Shown: one piece after another, positions 10,604-22,177 of the stretch
Numbering within the stretch: position 1 is the first letter of the stretch
Layout of the letters: every line of letters starts with the position of its first letter
Assembly (NCBI GenBank): GCA_030789695.1
Contig: CM061132.1
Span: forward strand, 27,127,858-27,191,857
Direction: 5' to 3'
DNA: 64,000 bases
From: Scilla litardierei
Taxonomy: Eukaryota; Streptophyta; Magnoliopsida; Asparagales; Asparagaceae
Made by a program: the position numbers and the translations under genes
Notes under the pieces: generated by a model
Told to the model about the DNA's origin: nothing
The model's database searches: none
The model's input: only the letters and a program-made list of their open reading frames with translations

Positions 10604-12338
10604 TGTTGAGTATTGACTCCCCGGATTTGGTTTTGGATGATGAACAAACATAAATATATCGTGAACTAACTCTTTGTGAGCGCAGTTATGGAGATCGTCG
10701 TCAAATTTCTATGAACATCTAAAGCGACGTCTCAAGACTGCTCAACGCACGTGATCGTATGCTTGAATCTTCGTTGAAGCTCAAGGACCATTATTGAAGT
10801 CAAGAAGATTCGATTGAAGCTTTTGAAGACGGTTCGTCAAGTTTTATTTATAGTCTTCTAGCTTCTTTCGTAGAATGTTAAGCCTTGAGTAGGTCTTACG
10901 TTTTAATCTTCATAACGCTCATATCTTAGAGCTAGGATCTTAGTAGAAGCCCATACAATCTTTCCCGAAGCTTCGCGCTTCGATTCGTGGCTTCTTGTGC
11001 ATGTTAGTTGGTTCAAGAAGAAGAACCAACAGACTAGATGGTAATCTAGTCGGTCAGCAAAGCTTCTTGAATCGACTAGAATGCCTTCTCAATTTCTAGC
11101 TCACTTACTGTTTACAGTTAGTCGGTCCAAGAAGGTTCACCGACCGACTAGTTGTGAAACTAGTCGGTTAGGAATCCTTCTTAGACCGACTAGTTGCGCT
11201 TTCCCTGTACAGCCTTAGTTACTGTTTATCGTTAGTCGGTCAAAGAACATTTGTCGACCGACTAGTTGAGGAACTAGTCGGTTAGACTTTGTTCTTAGAC
11301 CGACTAATTCATCTTGAGTTCAGCCTTCGCTATTTCACCTGTTAGTCGGTCAAAGTTGACTCACCGACCGACTAGTTGTGAAACTAGTCGGTTGGCAAGT
11401 CTTCTTGGACCGACTACCGACTAGTTATCTATCTCCTGAACTTCTTCTTTTGGCTATTCAACCTTTAGTCGGTTCATGTTGATTGACCGACCGACTAGTT
11501 GATGAACTAGTCGGTCAGTGATCCTTCTTTGACCGACTAGTCTGCTTCAGAATAGAACCGTTGGAGCATTAAATGCCACGAATTTTGCTCTCTCTTTCCT
11601 CTATCCTATATATACTTGGAGTGCTGCATTCATAGCATTCAAGGCTGATATTAATTGATCTTTAGAGAATCAAAAAGAAGCATTTAATCCTCATTCAAAG
11701 CTCTTTCATTTCTCACTTGAATCTCTCCCTCACTCTTATTTCAAAAGAGAGATTCATTGATTGTGAGCCTTCCAAGCCAAGAGCTTGATTCTAGGTCACC
11801 AACAACCTCCTAGGCCTCAATTGCTGATCTACATCTTGGAGCTAGGGTTTTGTGCCTTCATCTTCCCCAAAATCATCTTTGCCCTAATTCGTAAGTTTAC
11901 TCAAGGCATATGTATTTTGTGGTAAGCATTTCATATTTCATTTACTTTCATATTGTAAGTGTTTTACTCTCGGTTGTGAGAGTTTGTTTGTGATCCCGGT
12001 TTGTGGGAGTCACATTTCGATTTGTGTATGATTTGATCTTGTAGAGGTTTCTACAAGTATTTCATAGTGCAAATTTGAGTTAGAAGTTTCTAACTCAAGT
12101 ATCCGGAGGGGATCCGGGTGTTTGGGACGTAGGATCACCGGGAACAAGTCGGGGAGACTTGGGTGGATCCGAACCCGTTAAATTGTTTGTTTGCGATTGT
12201 ATTTCTATTGTTGTCACTTTTACATTTCCGCATTGTTGGTTGAGTTTACAAGATAATTAGGAATTATCTTCTTAATTATTTTAAAGTACTATTCACCCCC
12301 CCTCTAGTACTTGTGCAGTAGCTACGTAGGGCATTACA
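10604..12338 (+). repeat. Sirevirus 5' LTR
   Basis: 1735 bp, TG...CA termini, nearly identical to 31650-33377. It carries a palindromic repeat block (11030-11545), a TATA box (CTATATATAC at about 11605) and a CACCCCCCCTCTAGTAC segment shortly before the end. Differences from the 3' LTR include an extra CCGACTA near 11410, absent from the other copy. Confidence 0.95.
11030..11545. repeat. Five palindromic units upstream of the Sirevirus promoter
   Basis: Roughly 110-bp units each contain TTAGTCGGT, then ACCGACCGACTAGTTG, then AACTAGTCGGT, then ACCGACTA. Each unit can therefore fold on itself as well as with its neighbours. The block lies 60-570 bp upstream of the TATA box. The same block is in the 3' LTR at about 32070-32580. 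Such LTR palindromes are an established Sirevirus feature; their function is not settled. Confidence 0.85.
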
Positions 12339-12340
12339 TT

Positions 12341-12352
12341 TGGTATCAGAGC
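12341..12352 (+). promoter_or_regulatory. Primer-binding site, initiator tRNA-Met
   Basis: TGGTATCAGAGC begins 3 bases after the 5' LTR and is complementary to the 3' end of plant initiator tRNA-Met, the usual Copia primer. Confidence 0.93.
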
Positions 12353-12365
12353 CAAGTACCTAGCT

Positions 12366-14585
12366 ATGTCTACCAACGACAACAAGACCGTTCGTCCACC
12401 TTCAGATTATAGCACCTTCAGGAACCGTGAAGGAGCTTCTTCGGTGATGGAAGGACACTCCTCAACGAGGCCTCCCTTCTTCAATGGTACCAATTACTGG
12501 TACTGGAAATGTCGGATGGAAACTTTCCTCCGGAGTGCTTCACTATGGAGAGCCACGATGAAGGAGTATGTCGAGCCCGCCGAAGAAGATTTCGAGAAGT
12601 GGACTACCGCGGAGGTCGCCGCGGAGGTAAGCAATGCCAAGGCAATGAACGCCTTGCAATGCGCTTTGGAGCCCGAGGACTTCAACAAGATATGCACATG
12701 TAAGAGTGCATATCAAATATGGAACTCTCTCATCATCTTGCATGAAGGAACGAGTAGGGTAAGAGACTCTAAACTCACCGTTGTCAATAAAGATTACGAG
12801 TTATTTCATATGCAACAGGGTGAGAAGATGAAGGAGTATTATGCTCGCTTCGTCGACATTACAAATGAATTGGAGGCTCTTGGGAAGACCTACACCCAAA
12901 AGGAGAAAGTCTCGTAGATCATTGACGGACTTCCTTCTTGTTGGGAGAAATGTACCTTCGCCATCGAGGAAGGTAGTGATATGAAAAAATATACCGTTGT
13001 TCAACTAATGGGTACCTTAATGTCTTATGAGGTACGCAAGGATAGCAAGATGAAAATGCAAGACAAGATGAAGTCTTACTTGAAGCAAGACGAGCCAAAG
13101 AAAAAGGCGATTGCGTTCAAGGTCGCTCCATCTACATCCACATCTACAGATGATGAAGACTCGGAAGACGAGTTGGACTTGGAATCGATTGCCCTCATGG
13201 CAAAGAAGTTCAACCGGTTCTTCCGAAAAGGTAATTTTAAGAACAAATCAAAATTTAGCTCTTCTAACGCCTCCGCTCCTTTGTGTTTCAAATGCAACAA
13301 GCCAGGACACATGAAAGCGGATTATCCTCAAAACAAACACAATGAGAAGTGGAAGGCGCCAAAGTTTGACAAGTCAAAGAAGTACAAGAAATGGTACAAG
13401 AAAGGACTTGTCGGGACATTCACCGACTCCGAGGATTTCTCAAGTGGAGAGTCGGATGATGAGCAAGTGGAACAAGCACACATGTGCTTCATGGCTAGAG
13501 AGGAGCATGATAACAATTCCTCCTCCGATGATAGCGACAATGAAGGCGATGAGGTAACCATGGATGACCTTAGACATGCTAATGAGCAAATATGGTCTAA
13601 ATATACTAAATTCGTAAATAGATATACGAAGGTAAAAGATGATTTAGCTAGCATCCAAACCTCGCCTAAACCTATCATCACCAACAACGACACCGTTGTT
13701 GAAGAGTTGAGAAATGAGATTGTAAATCTCAAATCTCAACTTGAACATGTTCATATTGAGGAATCGGATGAACATGAGATGACGGATTTAATTTCTTGAA
13801 ACTCAACTTTGAGTATTGAGAATGAGAATCTCAAATCTCGTATTTATGCACTCACATCGCAAGTGTCCACTTTGGACGCTTTTATGCATTCTCTCACCGA
13901 GAAGTATGAGTGCACACTAGGCCGAATTAATAAATTCAATAAAGGTAAGGACCATTTGGATAATATCCTAAATGACTTACTTCCGGACAATCACCACATT
14001 GGCTTGGGGTATAAGTTGGGAAATTCATCCAAGTCGGCCACTACCTTTGTTAGGCCAACTTCCGATGCTTCAACGAGTGGGAGAAAACACTCTATTGGTA
14101 GTTCATCTACTAATGGTGCTTCCTCCTCGTACACACCCTCGTTTGGAAAGAAACCCACTTTGGGTGGACCTCCAAAGAAGGGTCATGCTTATATGTACAC
14201 AAATACCATGCCACGTAGGAACATACATCCTACTCCACATGTTCACACATATGATGATTTTTATGTACCACATCCACGGGCACGTGCACACCATGTGAGA
14301 CACCCTCATGCACGTGTTCCTTCACATGCATATGTTCACCCACATCATCGTATGAACAATTATCATCATGCACCATTTCATCATGTCCCATATGCCTATC
14401 CACGACATGCATCATGTGGAAATCAACAACGCGTGCATGCTCCCAATAAGATTGGGGCTCCCAAAATCTTCACTATTTGGAGCCCGAAGGACACAAACAT
14501 GAATGAAAAACAAGTGTATATGAATTCTTATTTTATGAATGTCGTTCATAATGATAATTATGTGGGGAAGTCTAAGTCCAATTAG
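12366..14585 (+). pseudogene. Sirevirus Gag with two nonsense codons
   Basis: One reading frame of about 740 codons from ATG 12366 is broken by TAG at 12915-12917 and TGA at 13797-13799; the pieces stay in the same frame. The N-terminal part (GTNYWYWKCRMETFL) is the Gag domain typical of Sireviruses. A zinc knuckle reads CFKCNKPGHMKADY, so the fourth ligand Cys is replaced by Tyr. Acidic Ser/Asp/Glu stretches follow, then a coiled-coil-like segment and the DNILNDLLP...IGLGY motif, which matches the long C-terminal Gag extension of Sireviruses. The last 100 residues are extremely His-rich. The frame ends at 14585, shortly before the protease. Confidence 0.88.
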
Positions 14586-14674
14586 ACTTGGCTTCCAAAG
14601 GTCTAATCTTTTTGGACCCAATGACCTTGGGTACCATGATACGATATTTTCTATCTTTAGGTACTCAAGAGAAA

Positions 14675-14858
14675 GAAACGAAGCAACAAATCCAAATTTG
14701 GCTCCAAGAATAATTGGATACTCGATAGCGGGTGTTCAAAACACATGACGGGTGACGCTCAATTGCTTTCCGGAGTGGTGCCCATTGCAAATGGAAACCG
14801 GGTAGTCTTTGGAGGCAACGAGAGCGGAACCATCATATGTGTTGGTAAAGTGGGTAAT
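14675..14858 (+). pseudogene. Sirevirus protease, cut by the Gypsy insertion
   Basis: The frame encodes NWILDSGCSKHMTGD, with the aspartic protease triad DSG at 14724-14732. It reads on through GNRVVFGGNESG to VGKVGN, where the Gypsy array is inserted at the duplication GTAAT (14854-14858). The frame resumes at 25444. Several stops lie between the Gag end at 14585 and this frame. Confidence 0.85.
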
Positions 14859-16868
14859 TGGTGGGACCAAAAAGGTGCTCTCTCTCAAGCGCAAGAGTCC
14901 GTACAAGTAGTAAAATCTGGGAGTCCAGATGTCGAATCCACGGGAAGAAATCTGTTGCAACCACAATTCAAATCAAATAGAAACCTACGGAAAGAAACTA
15001 ACCACTTCAACAATGATGGCGATGGTGTGAAAGTGCGTGATGGTGATGTGTGAACAAAGAAATTCGTGTATGAAAATATCTATAAAAAGTATGCACATGG
15101 TATGGGTTCGTTAGGATCAACGATTCGTATTAATTTGGTTGATAGGTATAACGCAATGAATTCTCCTTTTGGGAGCAATTCACTGGAAAATACCCAATAT
15201 AACTCAATGAATTTTCTTTTTGGGAGCAATTCATCGGAAGATGCCCTTTTGGGGGTTCAAGCAAAATATTCAATAAGATCGTCGCTAAAGTTATAATACG
15301 ATATGAAACTCTCTTTTGGAGAGATCAAAACTACGGTATGAAACTCCCTTTTGGGGAGATCAAAGCTCACCCTTTTGAGGCGATCATCAACTCAATCACT
15401 TCTTTTGGAAGATGAAAAAGGCGATTTAAGAACAAAGATCACAACTTTAACGACGTTTAACGATTTAGCACATGGAATACAACCAAACTAACACAAATCA
15501 TAGCCCCTAACTACGCCATCCCATGCACAAATAAGATTTAGCTACTCATCATGCAATAATAAACAACTTTCATAGCAAAATACATCAAGATTATAGCAAA
15601 ATACGGTAGAAAAGCATCAAATAAGGAGTTTAAGTTAAGAATTCATCACCAAATATCCTTGAAAAGACATCAAAACTCTCTGGAAATAAGAAAATAGCCT
15701 CTGGAATTTTACAGAATTTTTCAGAGGCGAAATACGGCTCCTAGAGCCTCCAATACGCTCAAAATACGCCCAAATCTGCTTGTATATTCCCAAAAACCCT
15801 AGAAATACGCTTAAATAATAAGATTGCGGGTTTTAAAAGCTTATTGGGTTTGAAACCCGCACTAAATCACGCCCGAACGCATCCTAGCCGTAGATCTGGA
15901 GCGACGCAAATTGAGGCCGTTGGATCAATGCGGGATCGCGCCAGACTTCGACGCGTGGACTTCAAAAATCACGCACCCACGATTGCCGCCCCGCATCCGC
16001 TTCGAAATAAGTCGGGGTCGTTATGGGCCGTCCGATCTAGAGTCAATGGATGAGATTGTGCCACGTAGCGGCGGGAATCGCTGCTCTTCGAAGCTGAGGC
16101 GGAGTCGATATGGACCGTCGGATCTTGATCTCACGGTGCACACGAGGCCACGTCGCCATAGAGAATCGCCGCTCATTTCAAAACGCGGGGCGCGAATGGG
16201 CTGTTGGATCTTCGATCGGCGGCTGAGATTGCATCGCGTCTTCCTCTTCTTATCACCGTCGGATTTCAATCGGAGGGATGTCGAAGCGCCAAGTCGCCCA
16301 TTTGCAGCTGAATACAAATTCGAAGCGGGCTGATTCTTGGCCGTTGGATTCGTATCGGACGGCCAAGAGCATGCTGCGTCGCCCACTTGATTTGCGTTGC
16401 TTCGGGAGTTGATTCCTGACGTTCGATCACGATCAAACGAACGACAATGCTCCACGTAGCCCCGTATTTATCTCCGAATCAAAGTGATCTGCGCCGTTGG
16501 ATTCGAGCGGGGATGCGCGGATGCTTGCCACGTGGCGCTCCAAGATTCGTGCCGCGTATTTTAAAAGTATTTCCTCCGTATTTCTTCAATTAATTGGTAT
16601 TCTGCATTCAAAAATTCATATTAATTAGCACAGATCTCATAAAAATACAAATAAATAGTCGTTGGAATCGTGAGATCGAGACGATGCTAGGAAAAATATA
16701 AAAAGTGCAGAAATACTTCATTAATTACTTTTTTATGCTCAAACAAGGTGAATTCTCTAATAAATGAAGATATATAAAATACGCACGTATTAGAGAACAA
16801 TATAGCATCACATGAGCACAAAATAGGGCTAAATGGGGGGTTAAATATGTAATATTGAACCCGAATCA
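14859..16868 (-). repeat. Gypsy array LTR1 (left, 3' LTR in element sense)
   Basis: 2010 bp, plus-strand ends TGGTGGGACC...CCCGAATCA. It contains a G-box GCCACGTGGC (16527-16536), a TATA-like GGAGATAAATAC on the minus strand near 16465, and seven near-copies of CCGTYGGAT between 15917 and 16502. It also has degenerate CTTTTGGGGAGATC repeats (about 15140-15410). The 144-aa minus frame at 16021-16455 recurs in the other copies but looks incidental. Confidence 0.93.
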
Positions 16869-16885
16869 CACCCCCCAACTAGCGA
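16869..16885 (-). promoter_or_regulatory. Polypurine tract of the Gypsy array, left unit
   Basis: On the minus strand AGTTGGGGGGTG immediately precedes the LTR terminus TGATTCGGG. The same tract recurs at 21156. It primes plus-strand cDNA in LTR elements and fixes the orientation here. Confidence 0.85.
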
Positions 16886-17890
16886 TTTGCTAGTCTCTAG
16901 CAAAAAGAGCGATAAATACGGATGAGTAATAAAACAATAAGTTCTTTCAAATTGCTCATGGCATGGCTCAATAATACGCATTCCAACATGATTTTGACCA
17001 TCAATATACACATCCATGAACAAAATCAATCACATGATATTTTCTCTAATTTAGTATGAATAAACAACATGCAAACATCGTTTTGCGCAAGCGGAAGTAT
17101 AACACGTCGTTTTGTTCTAGTTTTCTTGTTTCCAAGGAATTGGCCTATCAAAATAATCATTCAAGACATGGGTATTGAAGTTGCTTAGTATATTCGCCAT
17201 TTCTTTTTTTTCGTTCCGCGTAACGCGCATCAAGCAACATTCGCAGAAAAATGTATAACTTGGATCGCTCCATCAAATGAGTGAGTTTCCTGTCAATGGC
17301 TCCCAAATCAGACGATAATAGGGCATTAGGCCAAAAAGGACCCCTCGGACTGTACTACTCGAGCCAACCAAGTTATTTATTAGTGACATACTTATTCATT
17401 CATTTTTCATCGTTCATTTTTCATTCATTTTTCTTTTCTTTTTTTCTTTCTTTGTAAGCAACTCAACACCCATTATTCGAATCAAAACATTAATACCAAA
17501 GGCCAAATTCCTCTTCAACTTGAAGACTATTCTTAAAAATCGTGTATACTTAAGCTCTTTCATCACATTAGCATGCATGAAATAAATTCAAACTATTTCG
17601 AGATATTAGTCATGGCAATTGAAAATTTTCTTGAATAGTGTATTAACAGTAATTCCATGAAGGAAAAAAATTAACTCAAGCCATAAATAATTTTTAGAAC
17701 ACAATCAATGTATAATCATCCGCATTTGAGGCATATGAAGAGTTTTAAAATGATGAGATTTGGTGATTTATTCTTCTCAAAAAAAAATCCTAAGGTCTCA
17801 TACACACCCCCAACTAAAGATGGACATTGTCCTTAATGTCGAAAGGGGTACAAGTTTATTCAAGCAAGCAACCTAGAAAGCATATAAAAA

Positions 17891-19012
17891 CTACACTACT
17901 GGAAAGAACACACCGTGATCAAATGGCGGATCCCGAATCTTTAATTGTGGAGGAAGTTGTTCAATTTGCTCCTTGCGCTCCTCGGCGATTATTCTTCCTC
18001 CAAAAACTAATTTGGACCCCAGCAACACAACTCCAAGCATCTCTATAATCTGTTTGTCAATGTCATGCGAGAGATGAGTTATGTCAGTCCAAATTAATTT
18101 AAAGTTTCTTTCAACAAAAATGTTCCAAATGTAGTCATCAAAATAAGTGAAAGAAATTAAAGCATATTGATGAATACTCCCTGAAAGATATTCACTACTC
18201 TCTGTATGATGCTTGATCATTGTGGAGAGGGGTAAATGATTTTGGGACAAAACTGGAGGAGGGCATGGTTCTGAATCCATGGCGATAATCTCAAAACCCT
18301 CGTCCCTAGCTGTCTCCTCCTCTCGTTCATCCAAAATTGCTATCTCGTCCTCTCTTTTGCACACACTTTCTGCCATGTGGATATTTATATTCGTGTCCTC
18401 AACATGACATGGCTTGCTCGATTTTCCTGCAGTAGAAGATAAACTCGTATTAGATTCTTTAAATTGAGTTTTAAAAGCATTACCTTCTTCTACGCAAGTG
18501 GTAATCAAATTAAGATCTTCAATAGATTTTTGAATCTGACGGCTCCGAGCAAGGAAATTCTCCTGGAATTGATGGGATGTGGCCTCATGTGTCTGAATGG
18601 TCAAGTAAACTTCCTCTTTCAAGGATTGCAAAGGTACGTCTACGCTTTGCTCCCCTTGATCAAGGCACGAAGGCTCCGTTGAATCGCTCTCTGAAGTCTC
18701 TTCCATGGTTTCTTCATTTTCTTGCAGAGACTCCATGTATTCCCACGCCTCTGTCGGCGTCATGACTCCCAAAAATTCCTGCAGCTGTGGTTGTAGTCCA
18801 TCTAGGAAGGACGCCATAAGCTCTTCATTTGTGTACCCATGCTGCGGATAGCTCGATAATATGTTTGTGAACCTCCTCCAGGCCTGAAAGAAAGTTTCAC
18901 AATCAGTTTGATTAAAATTAACAATTTTGAGCTTCTCCATTCTATGTTTGTGTGCATTAGCGTACTTTGCATCATACAGATTGTTTGTGCAATAGAAGTT
19001 CATATATTCCAT
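17891..19012 (-). CDS. Gag-like protein of the non-autonomous Gypsy, copy 1
   Basis: A 373-codon intact frame. Residues about 25-100 (KIVNFNQTD, FFQAWRRFTNILSSYPQHGY, FLDGL) match the Gypsy retrotrans_gag core of Athila/Tat-like elements. The rest is acidic and Ser/Glu-rich with no zinc knuckle, protease, RT or integrase. The start lies 133 bases inside the PBS-side LTR boundary (19145), as expected for gag. Internal sequence to the left (16869-17890) is non-coding. The protein is identical in translation to the copy at 22178-23299. Intactness may reflect youth rather than selection. Confidence 0.8.
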   Translation of the reverse strand: MEYMNFYCTNNLYDAKYANAHKHRMEKLKIVNFNQTDCETFFQAWRRFTNILSSYPQHGYTNEELMASFLDGLQPQLQEFLGVMTPTEAWEYMESLQENEETMEETSESDSTEPSCLDQGEQSVDVPLQSLKEEVYLTIQTHEATSHQFQENFLARSRQIQKSIEDLNLITTCVEEGNAFKTQFKESNTSLSSTAGKSSKPCHVEDTNINIHMAESVCKREDEIAILDEREEETARDEGFEIIAMDSEPCPPPVLSQNHLPLSTMIKHHTESSEYLSGSIHQYALISFTYFDDYIWNIFVERNFKLIWTDITHLSHDIDKQIIEMLGVVLLGSKLVFGGRIIAEERKEQIEQLPPQLKIRDPPFDHGVFFPVV

Positions 19013-19112
19013 GTTTTAAAAAAACAAAATAAAATAATAATAAAAATTTATGTACAGTAAAGTGGAAAGATCTCACCGAAGGTCCTCTAAATGAAATAAA
19101 CCGTAGTCACAA

Positions 19113-19144
19113 ACCATTCCTCCCCGGCAACGGCGTCAAAAACT
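19113..19144 (-). promoter_or_regulatory. PBS of the Gypsy array, tRNA-Asp type, left unit
   Basis: The minus strand next to LTR2 reads TTGACGCCGTTGCCGGGGA. It matches the complement of the plant tRNA-Asp 3' end (TGGCGCCGTTGCCGGGGA) except for G-to-A in the GGCGCC part. The same site precedes LTR3 at about 23400-23431. Confidence 0.85.
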
Positions 19145-21155
19145 TGGTGGGACCAAAAAGGTGCTCTCTCTCAAGCGCAAGAGTCCGTACAAGTAGTAAA
19201 ATCTGGGAGTCCAGATGTCGAATCCACGGGAAGAAATCTGTTGCAACCACAATTCAAATCAAATAGAAATCCTACGGAAAGAAACTAACCACTTCAACAA
19301 TGATGTCGATGGTGTGAAAGTGCGTGATGGTGATGTGTGAACAAAGAAATTCGTGTATGAAAATATCTATAAAAAGTATGCACATAGTATGGGTTCGTTA
19401 GGATCAACGATTCGTATTAATTTGGTTGATAGGTATAACGCAATGAATTCTCCTTTTGGGAGCAATTCACCGGAAAATACCCAATATAACTCAATGAATT
19501 CTCCTTTTGGGAGCAATTCATCGGAAGATGCCCTTTTGGGGGTTCAAGCAAAATATTCAATAAGATCGTCGCTAAAGTTATAATACGATATGAAACTCTC
19601 TTTTGGAGAGATCAAAACTACGGTATGAAACTCCCTTTTGGGGAGATCAAAGCTCACCCTTTTGGGGCGATCATCAACTCAATCACTTCTTTTGGAAGAT
19701 GAAAAAGGCGATTTAAGAACAAAGATCACAACTTTAACGACGTTTAACGATTTAGCACATGGAATACAACCAAACTAACACAAATCCTAGCCCCTAACTA
19801 CGCCATCCCATGCACAAATAAGATTTAGCTACTCATCATGCAATAATAAACAACTTTCATAGCAAAATACATCAAGATTATAGCAAAATACGGTAGAAAA
19901 GCATCAAATAAGGAGTTTAAGTTAAGAATTCATCACCAAATATCCTTGAAAAGACATCAAAACTCTCTGGAAATAAGAAAATAGCCTCTGGAATTTTACA
20001 GAATTTTTCAGAGGCGAAATACGGCTCCTAGAGCCTCCAATACGCTCAAAATACGCCCAAATCTGCTTGTATATTCCCAAAAACCCTAGAAATACGCTTA
20101 AATAATAAGATTGCGGGTTTTAAAAGCTTATTGGGTTTGAAACCCGCACTAAATCACGCCCGAACGCATCCTAGCCGTAGATCTGGAGCGACGCAAATTG
20201 AGGCCGTTGGATCAATGCGGGATCGCGCCAGACTTCGACGCGTGGACTTCAAAAATCACGCACCCACGATTGCCGCCCCGCATCCGCTTCGAAATAAGTC
20301 GGGGTCGTTATGGGCCGTCCGATCTAGAGTCAATGGATGAGATTGTGCCACGTAGCGGCGGGAATCGCTGCTCTTCGAAGCTGAGGCGGAGTCGATATGG
20401 ACCGTCGGATCTTGATCTCACGGTGCACACGAGGCCACGTCGCCATAGAGAATCGCCGCTCATTTCAAAACGCAGGGCGCGAATGGGCTGTTGGATCTTC
20501 GACCGGCGGCTGAGATTGCATCGCGTCTTCCTCTTCTTATCACCGTCGGATTTCAATCGGAGGGATGTCGAAGCGCCAAGTCGCCCATTTGCAGCTGAAT
20601 ACAAATTCGAAGCGGGCTGATTCTTGGCCATTGGATTCGTATCGGACGGCCAAGAGCATGCTGCGTCGCCCACTTGATTTGCGTTGCTTCGGGAGTTGAT
20701 TCCTGACGTTCGATCACGATCAAACGAACGACAATGCTCCACGTAGCCCCGTATTTATCTCCGAATCAAAGTGATCTGCGCCGTTGGATTCGAGCGGGGA
20801 TGCGCGGATGCTTGCCACGTGGCGCTCCAAGATTCGTGCCGCGTATTTTAAAAGTATTTCCTCCGTATTTCTTCAATTAATTGGTATTCTGCATTCAAAA
20901 ATTCATATTAATTAGCACAGATCTCATAAAAATACAAATAAATAGTCGTTGGAATCGTGAGATCGAGACGATGCTAGGAAAAATATAAAAAGTGCAGAAA
21001 TACTTCATTAATTACTTTTTTATGCTCAAACAAGGTGAATTCTCTAATAAATGAAGATATATAAAATACGCACGTATTAGAGAACAATATAGCATCACAT
21101 GAGCACAAAATAGGGCTAAATGGGGGGTTAAATATGTAATATTGAACCCGAATCA
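19145..21155 (-). repeat. Gypsy array LTR2 (middle), chimeric
   Basis: 2011 bp. Up to at least 19786 its variants agree with LTR3 against LTR1. From about 20322 they agree with LTR1 against LTR3. It also has about six private variants, for example near 19500, 19661, 20474, 20503 and 20630. The G-box recurs at 20814-20823. Confidence 0.93.
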
Positions 21156-22177
21156 CACCCCCCAACTAGCGATTTGCTAGTCTCTAGCAAAAAGAGCGAT
21201 AAATACGGATGAGTAATAAAACAATAAGTTCTTTCAAATTGCTCATGGCATGGCTCAATAATACGCATTCCAACATGATTTTGACCATCAATATACACAT
21301 CCATGAACAAAATCAATCACATGATATTTTCTCTAATTTAGTATGAATAAACAACATGCAAACATCGTTTTGCGCAAGCGGAAGTATAACACGTCGTTTT
21401 GTTCTAGTTTTCTTGTTTCCAAGGAATTGGCCTATCAAAATAATCATTCAAGACATGGGTATTGAAGTTGCTTAGTATATTCGCCATTTCTTTTTTTTCG
21501 TTCCGCGTAACGCGCATCAAGCAACATTCGCAGAAAAATGTATAACTTGGATCGCTCCATCAAATGAGTGAGTTTCCTGTCAATGGCTCCCAAATCAGAC
21601 GATAATAGGGCATTAGGCCAAAAAGGACCCCTCGGACTGTACTACTCGAGCCAACCAAGTTATTTATTAGTGACATACTTATTCATTCATTTTTCATCGT
21701 TCATTTTTCATTCATTTTTCTTTTCTTTTTTTCTTTCTTTGTAAGCAACTCAACACCCATTATTCGAATCAAAACATTAATACCAAAGGCCAAATTCCTC
21801 TTCAACTTGAAGACTATTCTTAAAAATCGTGTATACTTAAGCTCTTTCATCACATTAGCATGCATGAAATAAATTCAAACTATTTCGAGATATTAGTCAT
21901 GGCAATTGAAAATTTTCTTGAATAGTGTATTAACAGTAATTCCATGAAGGAAAAAAATTAACTCAAGCCATAAATAATTTTTAGAACACAATCAATGTAT
22001 AATCATCCGCATTTGAGGCATATGAAGAGTTTTAAAATGATGAGATTTGGTGATTTATTCTTCTCAAAAAAAAATCCTAAGGTCTCATACACACCCCCAA
22101 CTAAAGATGGACATTGTCCTTAATGTCGAAAGGGGTACAAGTTTATTCAAGCAAGCAACCTAGAAAGCATATAAAAA

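Noticed and set aside
11030..11545. CRISPR-like regularly spaced palindromes
   Set aside because: Units are diverged and lie in both LTRs of a plant retroelement, the spacers are not unique, and there are no cas genes.
16021..16455. 144-codon minus-strand ORF repeated in each LTR
   Set aside because: Inside an LTR over the motif-rich promoter/R region. LTR3 encodes a shorter variant, and nothing suggests selection at protein level.
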